This document shows positions 11,864 to 22,700 of a stretch of DNA of 64,000 nt, piece after piece; the stretch's first letter is position 1; each line of letters starts with the position of its first letter. A program made the translations under genes and the position numbers. The DNA is from Notamacropus eugenii. Lineage: Eukaryota > Chordata > Mammalia > Diprotodontia > Macropodidae. The notes under the pieces were generated by a model. That model saw only the letters and a program-made list of their open reading frames with translations. It was not told the origin of the DNA and made no database searches. The stretch is taken from positions 395,982,853 to 396,046,852 of the forward strand of contig NC_092872.1 in the NCBI RefSeq assembly GCF_028372415.1. The letters are read 5' to 3'.

Positions 11864-12490
11864 GTGATTTAATCTTCCCTGACACCATAGTAGTTTTCTT
11901 TCATCAGAGTTCTTTTCTGTATTTTATTTATTTTTAGCCTGTTTTGTGACTTTTAATGTTGAACTCTGCTCCTGGGGCACAGGGGGCACTGTCCCAAGCT
12001 TCTTGTGCTGGGGGCTGGGAGCCTGGTCATTGACTTTCTTTGCTAGGACCTTGGTTGCTGCTGGCTTACTCACTCTGCTGGGGTGGTCCTGCCTAGTGGT
12101 ACTTGTTGTGTTTGGGGTTCCCAGGCTGGCAGTTTGCCTTCTGTTCTGGAGCTAGAGGTCTCACAACTGGCCCATTGTGCCACTAGACTACTTAGCCCTT
12201 ATTGAAAGGGCTTGATTGGTCATCTGCGCTATGGTTAAGAGACACCTACCGGCTTGCCCAAACATCATCTGCACTGGGTTATGCTCTGTTTTTTTCCCAA
12301 GTGAGACAGACCTTTCCTGAAGTCCTTCTAATTTATCTAAAGCTGGAAAGTTTTTCTACTCCATCTTTTTGTAGGTTCTGTTGCTCCAGAATCCATGTAG
12401 AGGTTTGAATCAACAATGCTTCTGAGGGAAACTGGGGAGAACTCAGGCAACCTCTTGACTTTTCCCTGTCATCTCAGTTCCACCTCCACC

Positions 12491-13029
12491 TGTGAATACT
12501 CTTAAATATTTCTTGTCTCCTGGATATCCACTGTACAGTTTCCCTCCAGGTATATGTAACATATGATAGATTACAGGTGTACTCGATCTCAGTGCTCATG
12601 TTTTGACTAAGTTGGGATGAATAGTTCAGTATAGTTCTTGGATCCTCGCTAGAAGTATACTGGAAAAAAAAGACAAGTTTATTGATCTGAAAATAGGGGA
12701 AAAGCAAAACCTTAATTATAAATTTTCACCTGATTCTGTTGTAGTCCTGACTTTTGAAATAGTTTACAAATTTGGGGCTGTTGATCTTAGAAGTTCAGTG
12801 ATATCATGATCGAGAAGGTAGCAGTGATTTAGATATTTTTATATCTCCCCCATTGCAATGAATCTGCCAGGTGTAATTTAGGAATCATTGAAAATAGGGC
12901 AAATTATTAAAATTGACAGAGGGAAAACAGTTTGTCCTGGTTGAAATGGCATAGGAAAGAAGATATAGCAAGGGACCCCCCGTACATGAATGAATGAATA
13001 TTTACACTTATTCTAATAAAACACTTTCA
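12491..13029. other. Unassigned DNA
   Basis: Flank of the L1 5' end. No gene or nameable repeat seen. Confidence 0.45.
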
Positions 13030-13170
13030 ATTTACTTCAATAAACATTTATTTACTTTTTGCTATATGAAAGACATTAAGGCTGATGCTTGGGATACTGA
13101 GACAAAAATAGGACAGAAATCACCTCAGGGATCTTACTTTCTCCTAAGAGAATAGAGTGTATTTGCAAAT
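13030..13170 (-). mobile_element. L2 3' end fragment
   Basis: Carries the reverse complement of the L2 tail: 'caataaacatttatttact', then a worn 'gggatactgagacaaaaata' and 'aatcacctcagggatctta'. This is the order seen in the clearer copies at 22.3 and 61.3 kb. Confidence 0.55.
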
Positions 13171-13359
13171 AACTTAAAATGAAGCATATCCAAAACAGCA
13201 ATAAATAAATAAAGTGGGGAGAGAAGTGAAATAGCACATCCAAAGTAGCAAGGAATAAATAAAATGGGGGAGGGGAATCAAATAACTGGAAGGCCTTAAC
13301 AAAATCATTATATTTTGAATGAAACTAGAGGAATTCTATAGAATGGAGGGAAAAAGGTA

Positions 13360-13475
13360 GTATGTCCCATTTATTCAACAGATATCTTTTACACATGTAC
13401 TAATTGTCCTACATTCTGGAGAATAAATAAAACAACAAAACAGTTCCTTTCCTGAATGAATTTTCACTCTAGGGA
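13360..13475 (-). mobile_element. L2 3' end fragment
   Basis: Second L2-like tail: 'ttattcaacagatatcttt', 'tggagaataaataaaacaac', 'cagttcctttcctgaatga'. Its right end runs into the microsatellite. Confidence 0.5.
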
Positions 13476-13485
13476 GAGTGGAGTA

Positions 13486-13487
<2 letters not shown>

Positions 13488-13526
<39 letters not shown>

Positions 13527-13569
13527 CAGACAGACCGATAGATAGATAGATATAATAGATTTAATCCAC

Positions 13570-13604
<35 letters not shown>

Positions 13605-13870
13605 CAAGTTTTATACATATATATGTACATATACACACATATATACACAGATGTGTACATTATATACACACATATATATACACATATAAAACACAATATT
13701 TATATAAATAAAATTTACTTAGCTATGCATATATATATTCTCATGCTATACATGTATTGTATAATCTAATTGCATAACATTGTGCACATGCTGTTACTTA
13801 TTTGTATATGTATGTACATATGTATACACATATATATGTACATACACATACATATATACACGCAAATTAG
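13488..13870. repeat. GATA/GACA and TA/CATA microsatellites
   Basis: (GATA)n-(GACA)n-(GATA)n at 13488-13555, then (TA)n at 13570-13597 and interrupted TA/CA/TG arrays to about 13865. All frames across it are Tyr/Ile/Cys-rich artefacts. Confidence 0.9.
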
Positions 13871-14059
13871 ATGCAAAGAAATTTCTGAGTCAGAGGGTAC
13901 TAACAACTGCTGTATTATTCCTGAAATGGAGAACTATTTAAATAAAAATACAGCAGCTGAGAATGAACTATTTTGTATGAGGAAAAGCTAGTGTGTTTGA
14001 TTAGAACAGAGAAAGAAAAAAATATATAGAAAAAAACAGGAAAGGAAGTGCCCTAGTGC

Positions 14060-14390
14060 TAAAGCTAGGATGGATATTAGAAACCACTTAGTAAAACTCT
14101 CCCATTTTACAGATGAATGGCTGGAGAAGGAAATAAGAATTAATATAGTGCCTGCTATTTGTGAGGCACTGTGCTATGCACTTTACAAATATTATCTCAT
14201 TTAATCCTCATAGCAGTCTGGGGAGTAGGTTCTGTTATTATCCCCATTTCATAGTTGAGAAAACTAAGGCAAACAGAGGTTAAGTAACTTGCCCACTGTC
14301 ACACAGCTAGTATGCTATCTGAGGCTGTATTTGAACTCAAGTTTTCCTGACTTCACCCACAACACTCTACCTACTATGGCATCAGCTACT
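14060..14390 (-). mobile_element. MIR-type SINE
   Basis: Reverse complement of the MIR body. In order: 'aggcactgtgctatgcactt', 'tctcatttaatcctcatagc', 'attatccccatttcatag', 'gttaagtaacttgccca', 'cacacagctag' and 'tttgaactcaagttttcctg'. One of the best-preserved MIRs in the window. Confidence 0.85.
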
Positions 14391-14839
14391 TGATGACTAA
14401 GGACCTTAAGGGAAGTGAAATGAATTTTCCAAAGTTGCAGATCATAAGCTACAGAATCGTGATTTTACCTCAGGAATTTTTACTCCAGAGTCAATATGCT
14501 GTATCTCATGTCCTGTGTCATGCTGCTTACCTGTGTAGGCATCAACTGGTTTGTGGAAAGCTTTAAGCATCACACTAGTGATTTTGTATTTAATCTTACT
14601 GAAAATAGAGAAACACTATTTTTTTTGCTAAGGGCATGGCATGAGCTCTTTCTTTGATGATTTGGCAGCTGTGGTGAAGATCAACTGGAAGTACAGAGCA
14701 CAATTAATAATGCTATCCCAATTGTCTGGGTGAGATTCGACAAAAAACTGAACTATTATGGTAGCTGAGAAGGGAACAGATGTGAAGGATGCTGCAGCTG
14801 TGCTAAAAAACAAAACAGAACAAAAACTTGGTAACTAAT

Positions 14840-15900
14840 TATTTACAGTAACTAAAGTAGAGGAATAATTCAAGTATGATTCCAAGGTAATATGAGTTGC
14901 TAAAAGGATGGTGATGCCATCAAAAGAAATGGGGAAGCTTAGAGGAGGAATGATTGGGGGATGAGGGTGGGAGAAGGGGAGAATGAATAATAACTTCTAC
15001 TTTGCACTTGTTGAACTTGAGAAGCCCATGCAATATCCAAGTGAATACACCCAATAGGAAGTTAGTAATGCAAGACTGAAGTGAAGGAGATTAGTAATGA
15101 CAAGTACAGAAATTTGGAAGTCATTTGTAGAGAAATGATCATTGAACTCAGTGGAGTTGATGAGATCACCAAAGGAATGAGGACAGAAGAGAAGAGGAAA
15201 GAACAAGGTCTAGGTCAAAGCAAGGGTGGAAATCTTTGTTTAGAGAGAATAAGAGATATAATGATCTTTCAAGGAGACTGAAAAAGAAAAGATAAGAAAA
15301 GGGAACTAAAATACACAAGTATCACAGAAATGGACAGCGGAAGAATACCCACAAGGAGGTGGTAAGTGACATAGTAAAAAGATGCGATGATATCAAGAAT
15401 GGGGTTAGAGTGAAGTAGCGGTTAAGATATCGTTTATAGTCTTGCATAGAGCAGCTCAACTGGAATACAGATTGCATAGGATTGAGAAGTGAGCCAAAAG
15501 TAAGAAAATGGAGTCAAATCACATAGATGACCCTAAGTAAGAGTTTGATCATGAAAGGGAGAAGAGATTTGGGCTAATAGCTTGAGGAAATGGAATTGAT
15601 TAATGGGAGTCTTTGGTTTTTCTTCTTTTTTTAAGAGAATAGGAAATAAGGATATTTTTAGACAGTGGAAAAGGAGTCAGTAGTGAGATTGAAGAGCAGA
15701 GAAAAGGAAAGAATGATTGAGAGGGTGAACTCCTACAGAAACCAAGGAGTGGGATCAAGAGCACGAGTGAGGGAGTTACACCTCATCATTAAGAGAAGTC
15801 AGAGAAAAGAGGGAATTCGTGATGGATGGCCTCTCTTTTCTCAGTTAGGACAAATTGAACAAGGGCACCTCAGTAGAGGGATACTGGTTCTGTAGTTCAC
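14840..15900 (-). pseudogene. L2 LINE ORF2 relic, reverse transcriptase part
   Basis: Minus-strand translation of 15206-14997 contains FGDLINSTEFNDHFSTNDFQ, aligning with the L2 RT catalytic segment (known form: GDLIHS..F..HLYADDSQIY). The Y-A-D-D box has decayed to S-T-N-D. Downstream DNA at 14875-14935 ('aaaaggatggtgatgccat', 'caaaagaaatggggaagct') and 15000-15040 matches the next conserved L2 block. 15600-15900 fits the RT upstream region. Pervasive stops; non-functional and very old. Confidence 0.7.
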
Positions 15901-16589
15901 TTTCTTGTCCCCACTGATTAATGTGGATACTAATATCTGTTAAGTAATAAGGCATTTGATATCACAAGGTAATTTAGTCATTAGCTTCCAGCAGTCTTTC
16001 AAAATAAAGATAAGATCAGATTTGGTCATGCTGAAAGTCTCTTTTATGGAACAGAGCAAATGCTAGTGAATTTTCTTGGTATGTTTGCTATTTATTTCAT
16101 AAGACTGGCTGAAACCTAGTAATACCAAAGGGAGGGATTGAATCATTTATTAAGTACAGTCTTGGACAGGTGTCTCAAATGTCAATTCTAGGATTTAATC
16201 TAAACTAATCTTCAGGAAAGTTAGGTTTAATGGAAATGAGAACCCAGAGGAATTCAGAAGTGGAGATAGCAGGATGCTTAAATCTCAACCATCCGTGTTT
16301 ATGACAATCTTTTAAATAACCTCCCTCCTTGGTTGTGATCCTTCTGTGTTCTGAGGTTATAAGTAGGTTTCGGAATTTGTGTTAGCTCATCTGCAGAAAA
16401 GATTTGTTTTTGGTCTCCTAACCATTAAAATACACAGGATATTTTCTCTTCCCTCTTGAAACCGGCTCATAGTTGGTCTTTTGCAAATAAAGCATAACAA
16501 TTGTGTTTAAGGATTTTGTATTTAATTTCCAGTTGAAAGTTATGTTTGCGTAGGTATAACATAAAGGAAGTAATTAAAATATTACTATG
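15901..16589. other. Unassigned DNA
   Basis: A possible scrap of L2 tail at 16140-16180 ('catttattaagtacagtc'); otherwise nothing recognised. Confidence 0.4.
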
Positions 16590-16715
16590 ATCAATTCAAT
16601 GCAGCAAGCATTTCTGTTCTGCCTAATACGTGCATTGTGCTAAGTACTGGAGAGAAAAAGAAAGCCTTGCCCTTAAGGACTTCATCTTACATAGGTTGGG
16701 ATGAGGGTGGATAGA
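16590..16715 (-). mobile_element. L2 3' end fragment
   Basis: 'gcattgtgctaagtactgga' followed by 'gccttgcccttaaggacttc' and 'atcttacatag' is the reversed L2 tail. Confidence 0.65.
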
Positions 16716-17804
16716 AAAACTATAATTAGTAGGTTATTATGAGGTTGTCTTCTTTTCTGATTAAAATAAATAGCACTGGGCATGATTAGGGACTAATTCT
16801 TTGAATATTTCCAGGCACTCTACATAAATTATAGCAAGTAATCCAAAGATGTCTGGGCTACCTATTTTTGAATATAATTTCTAACGATTTTTTGGTGCCA
16901 AATTTGGGAAAAACTCACTGATTAGTCAAAGGTATACTTTCTCCGTTATCCTTCCAGGCAATATGCTACCCATTGAACATTGAGAAAATTGTTACAGTGG
17001 CTTAACATCATTGGCCCAAGGTTATTCTTTAAGAGAAATTGAATGAAAATAGTCACAGTTCTTTAAAAAAAAAAAATTCTATAAACAGTTACCCCAAATA
17101 GGATGAGAAGGGACCTAAGACTCTGAAATCCTCAAGGGTATATTGAATGGTATTAATTTGCTAAATGAAAGAAGGGGAAAATATCTGAAAGTTCCTTGTG
17201 GCTATTATGATCTTAAATATGTTTATAGCACCCTTGCTTTTTAACACAAAGAAGAGAACCACTATAAAAAAAATCCTTTACTAATGACCTGTTCCATTCT
17301 ATGAAATTTAAAGAATGTTCAAAAGAGTGAGTCATTTTCAAGACACTAGAATTATCATATAAGTGAGAGTTCATGGAAAGGGTACAAAAAATTATTGTGT
17401 GCTAAAGAATAGGAGAAGCCAGATAAGAGAATTAATTGATTGAGGTAAAAAAACAAGGAGCACAATAGTGAAAGCTAGAATATATCTGAATAAGTTTTCT
17501 TAGATGGTTTACAATGAATTTCCTCATTTTCCCCCATCCATTTTTTGTATGAACAATATACAGACACTCTAATGATATATTGTTATCATGTAGATGATGA
17601 TATTTATCAGACATTTAGCCCACAAGGATTTTAAAAATTGTATTTCCTGATGTGAGTACTCAGAGTGGGAAAAATATTGGCATGTTACAGGTTTAATTAA
17701 CGTCTGTGAGTAATCTAAAAAGTACACAGAACTCATATGAGTAGAAAGTGGTGTCACTGCTACTGTTGCTGCTATAAATCTTTTATCTCCACAGCTCATT
17801 TAAC
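16716..17804. other. Unassigned AT-rich DNA
   Basis: No coding frame or nameable repeat. An A-run lies at 17066-17077. Confidence 0.45.
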
Positions 17805-17935
17805 TTTGCAAAAAACTTTACCTATATTGGTTCATTCGATCTTTCAAAGTGCTAGAGGAAGAGCTATTATTCCCATTTCATTTATAAGCAAGCTGAGGCT
17901 CAGAGTAGTTAAGTAACTTGTTCAGTGTCACAATA
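17805..17935 (-). mobile_element. MIR-type SINE fragment
   Basis: 'gctattattcccatttcatt', 'ctgaggctcagagtagttaa' and 'gtaacttgttcagtgtcac' are reversed MIR text, ending just before the L2 that follows. Confidence 0.8.
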
Positions 17936-18261
17936 TGACTTATTGTTGCTATTTTCCACTGGATGTTTCCCTATGGCTTACAAATATGATTAAGTCACCC
18001 CACATGCTATCTTAAAAAATATATAAATAAAACTTCCACTTGACCATATCATCCTGTCATGTCTTCTCTTACTATTTACTTTCTCTTTATTATCTCATGA
18101 GCTACAATTTGTCTAATCACAGACTTTATACAGATGACTCCCAAATTTACATGTCTAGACGATTTTTTTTTCTCCTGGATTATAGTCCTGTTTTACTAAT
18201 TTCAAAGTAGACATAGTATCATAAAATTTTGCACGTGTGCCTGTGGATTTGAGTATGTGGG

Positions 18262-18372
18262 CAAATATATATATAGACACACACATACATACATATACAC
18301 ACATCATATATACACCATATATTTACATATGTGTATGCATGTACATGTGTATATATATAATACACGCACTCT

Positions 18373-18423
<51 letters not shown>

Positions 18424-18425
18424 GA
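18262..18425. repeat. (CA)n/(TA)n microsatellite
   Basis: TA and CA runs, with a clean (CA)n at about 18376-18408 followed by (TA)n. Confidence 0.95.
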
Positions 18426-18449
18426 GAGGGCATATATTTAATCCATCCC

Positions 18450-18585
18450 TCTCATTTTATAGATGAAGAGGCTGGGACTCATGGAGGTTGTAACTTGCCT
18501 GAGGTTACACAGGTAGTGTCAAAGGCAGAATTTGAACATAGGCTTGAACTCTTTCCTCTACTGTATGGTATCTCTATTTCCATCT
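18450..18585 (-). mobile_element. MIR-type SINE inside L2
   Basis: 'ttttatagatgaagaggctg', 'gtaacttgcctgaggttaca' and 'cagaatttgaacataggctt' are reversed MIR. It interrupts the plus-strand L2. Confidence 0.8.
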
Positions 18586-18899
18586 TAGTGTCCCATGGGA
18601 ATTTGAAGATCAACGTGTCCAAAATTAAACTTATCATCTTGAAATGTTGGGTTACTAAGAAGTGTCAGTGGAGTGTTGTGGAGGATGCCATAATCCTTCT
18701 CATAACCATGCTTCAAACTCCAAAGGTACATTTGCCTCTTCCTTCTCCCTCATACCCTAAACCCACATATAATCAGTTGACTAGTCTATTTTATTCCTCT
18801 TCCACCTCTCTAGCATTCATCCCCTTTTAACCACTCACATGGCTACTACCTACCATACTTCAACTCTCATCACCTATTCCCTGGATTATGATTCCGCAT

Positions 18900-19115
18900 A
18901 TATGTGTGTATATATATATATATATGTATGTATGTATGTATGTATATATATACACATATATATGTGTGTGTATATATATGTGTCTGTACATATATACATA
19001 CATATGTGTGTATATATGTATATATACACAAACACATGCATAGATATATGCATATAAACGTGCGTATGTGTATGTATATAAGTATATATGTATTTATATA
19101 TACACATATATTGCA
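18900..19115. repeat. TA/TG/CA dinucleotide and TATG arrays
   Basis: About 215 bp of alternating purine-pyrimidine steps with a (TATG)n block near 18925-18945. Open frames on both strands here are artefacts. Confidence 0.95.
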
Positions 19116-19137
19116 AAAGCTTTCATATATATAAATT

Positions 19138-19735
19138 TCAAAGTTTTGTTTTATTTTCAATTTCTAATTCTTTTCCTTTACCCTCCCCTCCTCAACCTAT
19201 TGAGAAGGCAAAAAAAATAAATCCTATAACGAATATGTAAAAATCTAAAATCAGAATTTTCTCATTAGTCATGGTCTTTTTTCCTTAGGTGGGAAAAAGC
19301 AATAAAAAGAAAGAAAATATTTTTGAATTTACAATCTGAGTCCATCAGCTTCCACTAAGGAGAACAGCAGGCTTCATCATGAGTCCTTGAAATTGTGGTT
19401 TAGTTTTTTTTTTTTTTTTTAATCCTAAGTCTTTCGGAGTCTTTACAATCTTGCTGTTACTCTATACTTTGTTCTTCTGGTTTTGCTCACTTGACTTTGC
19501 ATCGCTTCATACAAGGGTGAAAATACCCCCTTATCATTTCTAACAGCAACCATTCCCTAACTGATGGGCATCCCTTCTGGTTCAATTTTTAGCTACCACA
19601 AAAAAAAAAAACCTGTTATAAATAGTATGGCTCTTTCCATCTTTCTTTGATTTCTTTGGGGTATAGACCTAGAATTGTTTTTGTTGGCTCAAAGAGTTGA
19701 TAAATATTTGGCTATAGTTGCAAATAAAAGCTTTC
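19138..19735 (-). mobile_element. Older L1 3' end (3' UTR to ORF2 C-terminus)
   Basis: Reversed L1 3' UTR text: 'cctttaccctcccctcctc', 'tttctcattagtcatggtc', 'tcatcatgagtccttgaaa', 'ttctggttttgctcacttga'. Then ORF2-end text: 'ctgatgggcatcccttctgg' and 'ttggggtatagacctagaa'. More diverged than the L1 copies at 5, 42 and 57 kb. It sits within the L2. Confidence 0.7.
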
Positions 19736-20496
19736 TAACATTCAGCCATCATTCTTTCTTCCACTTCTTCCATTTCTTTCAAACATCCACACAAATAATC
19801 TCCCTAAGGAATAGGACTGACCATTTCAAGAGACATGCTCCAGAGACTTCAATGGTAACCCCTCTTGGGTAAAATAGAAACTGAAATTTCAGGACTTTTT
19901 CAAGCTCTCTCTACCTTTCTTGTCTCACTTCTTATGAATCCCCTTAGTAGACTTTCCATTTGTTCTGGATGTCCTTTTTTTCTGAAGTAAGGGCTAAGTA
20001 TCAATTTTGGCCCATGACATAATATGAGGTGTTGCTGATTTATAAATGTTTACTAGTTAAAGTAATGCTAAGTGATGAAGCAAGTGTTTGTATGGGATTG
20101 AATTACTTTCTTACATATTGCACGCTGAGATGCAGACTCAATTTAGGAGATTTCCTGGCTAAGGAGTAAAAACACCTGTATACAGTTTAGCATGTTGAAA
20201 CTCCTTTGTATTTCATTTTAAGAGTAGAGGGTTTTCTTTTTTTACTCTATGTGTATCTTTTCTAGGTCTATTTGTTTATATGCTTTCTCCTCCATTATAA
20301 TGCAATCTCTTCAAGTGAAAGAATAGTTACCTTTTTGTGTATCCCTAGCACTTACATGGCAAGTGTTTAAAAAATACTTGATTACTGACCAGCTGCCTTT
20401 GAAGTTAATTTTAATCATTTTTACTTCTCCAATGGATTATTAAAAGTTCAACAGTTGTTTTTCTTTTTGGTTTTTCCCCCTTTTGGATTGTGTTGC

Positions 20497-20530
20497 ATGT
20501 GTGTATGTGTGTGTGTGAGAGAGAGAGAAT

Positions 20531-20589
<59 letters not shown>

Positions 20590-20590
20590 A
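20497..20590. repeat. (TG)n(GA)n microsatellite
   Basis: A short TG run followed by about 35 GA units. The Ser/Leu-repeat frame on the minus strand is an artefact. Confidence 0.95.
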
Positions 20591-20665
20591 GAGCTATTGG
20601 AAAATAATGAAGCTTCTTCCAAGATTAATTAAAGGATAATTACTTGCACCTGTACTAAGCACTTT

Positions 20666-20680
20666 GCCCCCCCCCCCCCT
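20666..20680. repeat. Poly-C run
   Basis: An uninterrupted C run of about 12 bases, unusual in this AT-rich window and a likely sequencing trouble spot. Confidence 0.85.
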
Positions 20681-20689
20681 CTGTGATGA

Positions 20690-21264
20690 TAGCCACTCAA
20701 GAGGTCAGTGAATATTTGTCACCATCCTTATAATATTATGAGAAGCTATCTACCATCCAGACAACAGCTGCTTATTTCTAAGGCTGCTGAGAGTATTGAA
20801 TTTCTGCCATGGCCAAGTAGCCCAAAAGACCATTCATGAGTTAAGAAAAGACTGTCTGTAACCTCACTCTTATGTCCAGTAACCAATCAATACTCTCAAA
20901 ACCGTTAAGGCCACATCAAAAAGTCAGACTTGCTGATAAAGTTACATCAGAAGTTGTTCTTTTTCTATATATAAGCAAGAACAACTCAAGCCTAAAATTG
21001 CATTGCTTCTAAAGATGCACTTCTGCCTGTCCATGCACAGTTTTAGGAGCTGATGACCTGATGATTCATCACAGACCCAGGAAGCAAGTCAGAGACAGTC
21101 ACACTCTAGCATCCTGCCACATCATCTTGGGACCTGAACACCTTTGCTATGCCATTTGATAAATTTCAGTTGATTACCTGTTCTGACTTGGGAACTGGTT
21201 TCACTTTTCATCGGTATGATTCTGGCACTGAATTGTTATTCATCTAGAGAGAATTTGCTGGTAA
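20690..21264. other. Unassigned DNA
   Basis: Slightly less AT-rich than its surroundings. I recognise no gene or repeat. Confidence 0.4.
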
Positions 21265-21460
21265 ATGTTAGGAGAGGGAGGGAGAGGGAGAGAGAAAGGG
21301 GAGAGAGAGAGAGAAAGGGGAGAGAGAGAAAGAGAGAGTTCTGCTATTTATTTATTATGTCACCTTAGGGAAGTCATTTAACCTCTCTGGGCTTCAGTTT
21401 CCTTCTCTGTGAAAAGGGTTGTATTATGACCTCTAAGGCTTTTCAACACTCAGACATTTA
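21265..21460 (+). mobile_element. (GA)n followed by a MIR-type SINE
   Basis: GA-rich run at 21270-21338. Then 'gtcaccttagggaagtcatt', 'taacctctctgggcttcagt' and 'ttccttctctgtgaaaaggg', the plus-strand 3' half of MIR-like SINEs, with the 'gacctctaaggct' tail common in marsupial copies. Confidence 0.75.
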
Positions 21461-21461
21461 T

Positions 21462-21653
21462 CAAAGATGGGGAACCTGTGACCTTGAGGCCACATGAGGT
21501 CTCAAGTTCAGCCCTTTGACTGAATCCAAACTACACAGAATAAATCCCTTTAAAAAGGATTTATTCTGTAAAACTTGGACTGAAACAAAAGTCAAAAGGA
21601 CCCAGAAGGCCATGTGCACCTTCAAAGCCACAGATTCCCCACCCCTTTGATGG
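21462..21653. mobile_element. hAT-like palindromic MITE
   Basis: The ends are inverted: 'caaagatggggaacctgtg' on the left and 'cagattccccacccctttg' on the right, a worn CAGGGGTGGGGAACC-type terminus typical of a hAT-derived MITE. The centre is a hairpin with a perfect 13-bp stem (21535-21547 and 21557-21569) around a 9-base loop. No transposase is encoded. I could not confirm an 8-bp target duplication. Confidence 0.65.
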
Positions 21654-22294
21654 TAGTAATGTTTAGGAAATTTTAAATCAATATATTACCTTTTTTAAAG
21701 CACAGATTGCTGTAAGTTATTGATTCGGCAAATATTATGAAACTAAAAAAAAATGGGGAGCCATTATTGCTCTTGTTTTCTGCCTAAAGATCAATGATGT
21801 AATGACATGGTATAATACCATTTATAATATATAATGTAAATACCATGGTATAATACAATAGTAACATAACTCCCTCATAAAAGTGTTGGTAGCTTTTAGT
21901 TTCCATGTTTTGCTAAGAGAAATGGAGCATAATATTCCATGGCTAATGATGCTTTCGAAAATAATTCCATACTTATTTGGATGGCTCATAAGTTCAAGTA
22001 TGTTCAACTATGGGGGGCAAATTTGTGCTAAATCAAAACCTAGTGGAGTCACACACAGCTCTTAAATAAGTTGTACCCCATGAAATCCCAGGGAATTGAA
22101 GCTGCCCATTGTTTAAAAAGAATTGAGGTCAACATCGTCAATTTCTTTTTAAATTTCATGATCTTATTTGAAGATTGTGTCTACTTAATGATACTAGAAA
22201 TAACATGTATTCTATATTTGTCATATGTACATATGTCAAGAAAGAAAGGGAAAGAAAAAGTAGGAGAGCACAAAAGCAATGTAAGGGGAAAGTA
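21654..22294. other. Unassigned AT-rich DNA
   Basis: Contains a 13-bp direct repeat (catggtataatac at 21806 and 21844) and nothing else I can name. Confidence 0.4.
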
Positions 22295-22700
22295 ATAAAT
22301 TAACAAACACTTATTAAGTACCTTCAGGTGCTGGGGATATAAATCCAATAAACAAAGCAATTCCTACCTGCAAGGAGCTTACATTCTACTGAAGGAAATA
22401 AGTATATATAAATACATTATAGATATTGATAAAGATATGGATATATATACATATATATGTGTATATGTGTGTGTATCTGTATATATATATTTATATATAT
22501 ATGTATATTTATATATCTATATAATTTGGGAGGGAGGTCAGTAGCCATTGAGAGGATGAAAAGGCATCATGTAGAAGATTTAATAATATCAATATATTAT
22601 TATCAAAATTTCAGCATTGAGGATAGGATATGACATCACAAGTTTTCTTAATGAAAAGAGAGGGAGAGGAATTAAACATCTGAGAACAGGAAAAGAATAG
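22295..22700 (-). mobile_element. L2 3' end fragment with internal TA array
   Basis: 'aaacacttattaagtacctt', 'ggtgctggggatataaatcc' and 'tgcaaggagcttacattcta' are the reversed L2 tail. A (TA/TG)n array at 22430-22520 interrupts it. Confidence 0.75.

Larger units (their letters stand above)
9161..11868 (-). mobile_element. Non-autonomous ERV (ERV-L/MaLR-like) in L1 ORF1
   Basis: Two similar LTRs flank 1653 bp. The target duplication is gtgtt (9161-9165) and gtgat (11864-11868), one mismatch in five. Taking out the ERV restores continuous L1 text (...ctgagtttgtgtt / ttaatcttccctg...), matching the corresponding text of the L1 near 47.29-47.33 kb, so the boundaries are firm. Minus orientation is set by a poly(A) signal and a primer binding site. 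The internal region is too short for gag-pol-env. Short LTR plus about 1.6 kb of interior is the MaLR plan (known for ERV-L); membership here is inference. No intact viral frame is present. Confidence 0.8.
4785..12490 (-). mobile_element. L1 LINE, both ends present, split by an ERV
   Basis: Read on the minus strand, the element starts near 12490 with a GC-richer 5' UTR ('ggtggaggtggaactgag', a worn form of the usual gggGTGGAGCCAAGATGG-type start). It passes through an ORF1 relic, an inter-ORF segment, an ORF2 relic and a 3' UTR ending near 4785. The 3' UTR and ORF2 C-terminus match marsupial L1 as I know it. An ERV of 2.7 kb interrupts it at 9166-11863. Removing that leaves about 5 kb, shorter than a full L1; about 1 kb or more of ORF2 seems lost near 5945. 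Many stops and indels mean it is not active. I found no convincing target duplication at its ends. Confidence 0.85.
18060..20390 (+). mobile_element. L2 LINE broken into pieces by later insertions
   Basis: The first piece (18060-18240) encodes LYTDDSQIYMSR at 18124-18159, the L2 RT catalytic box with YADD changed to YTDD. The second (18586-18899) follows it in L2 order ('ttgaagatcaacgtgtccaa'). The third (19736-20390) has 'aggactgaccatttcaagag' and ends with the L2 tail ('gtatccctagcacttacatg', 'aaaaaatacttgattact'). Between the pieces lie (CA/TA)n, a MIR, a TA/TG array and an older L1 end. No frame is intact. Confidence 0.7.

Noticed and set aside
10591..12408. Short plus-strand hydrophobic frames as membrane proteins
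   Set aside because: They are antisense to the L1 5' UTR and ERV, with T-rich codons creating apparent hydrophobicity.
4785..12510. Target duplication of the long L1 (tgaatact on both sides)
   Set aside because: The left copy is not next to the tail, and 8 bp is expected by chance in AT-rich DNA.
18124..18159. LYTDDSQIY as part of an active reverse transcriptase
   Set aside because: It is an isolated catalytic box in a shattered L2 with stops on both sides and later insertions.
21806..21856. Direct repeat catggtataatac as a mobile-element footprint
   Set aside because: Thirteen bases with only AT-rich text between and no ends or tail; too weak.
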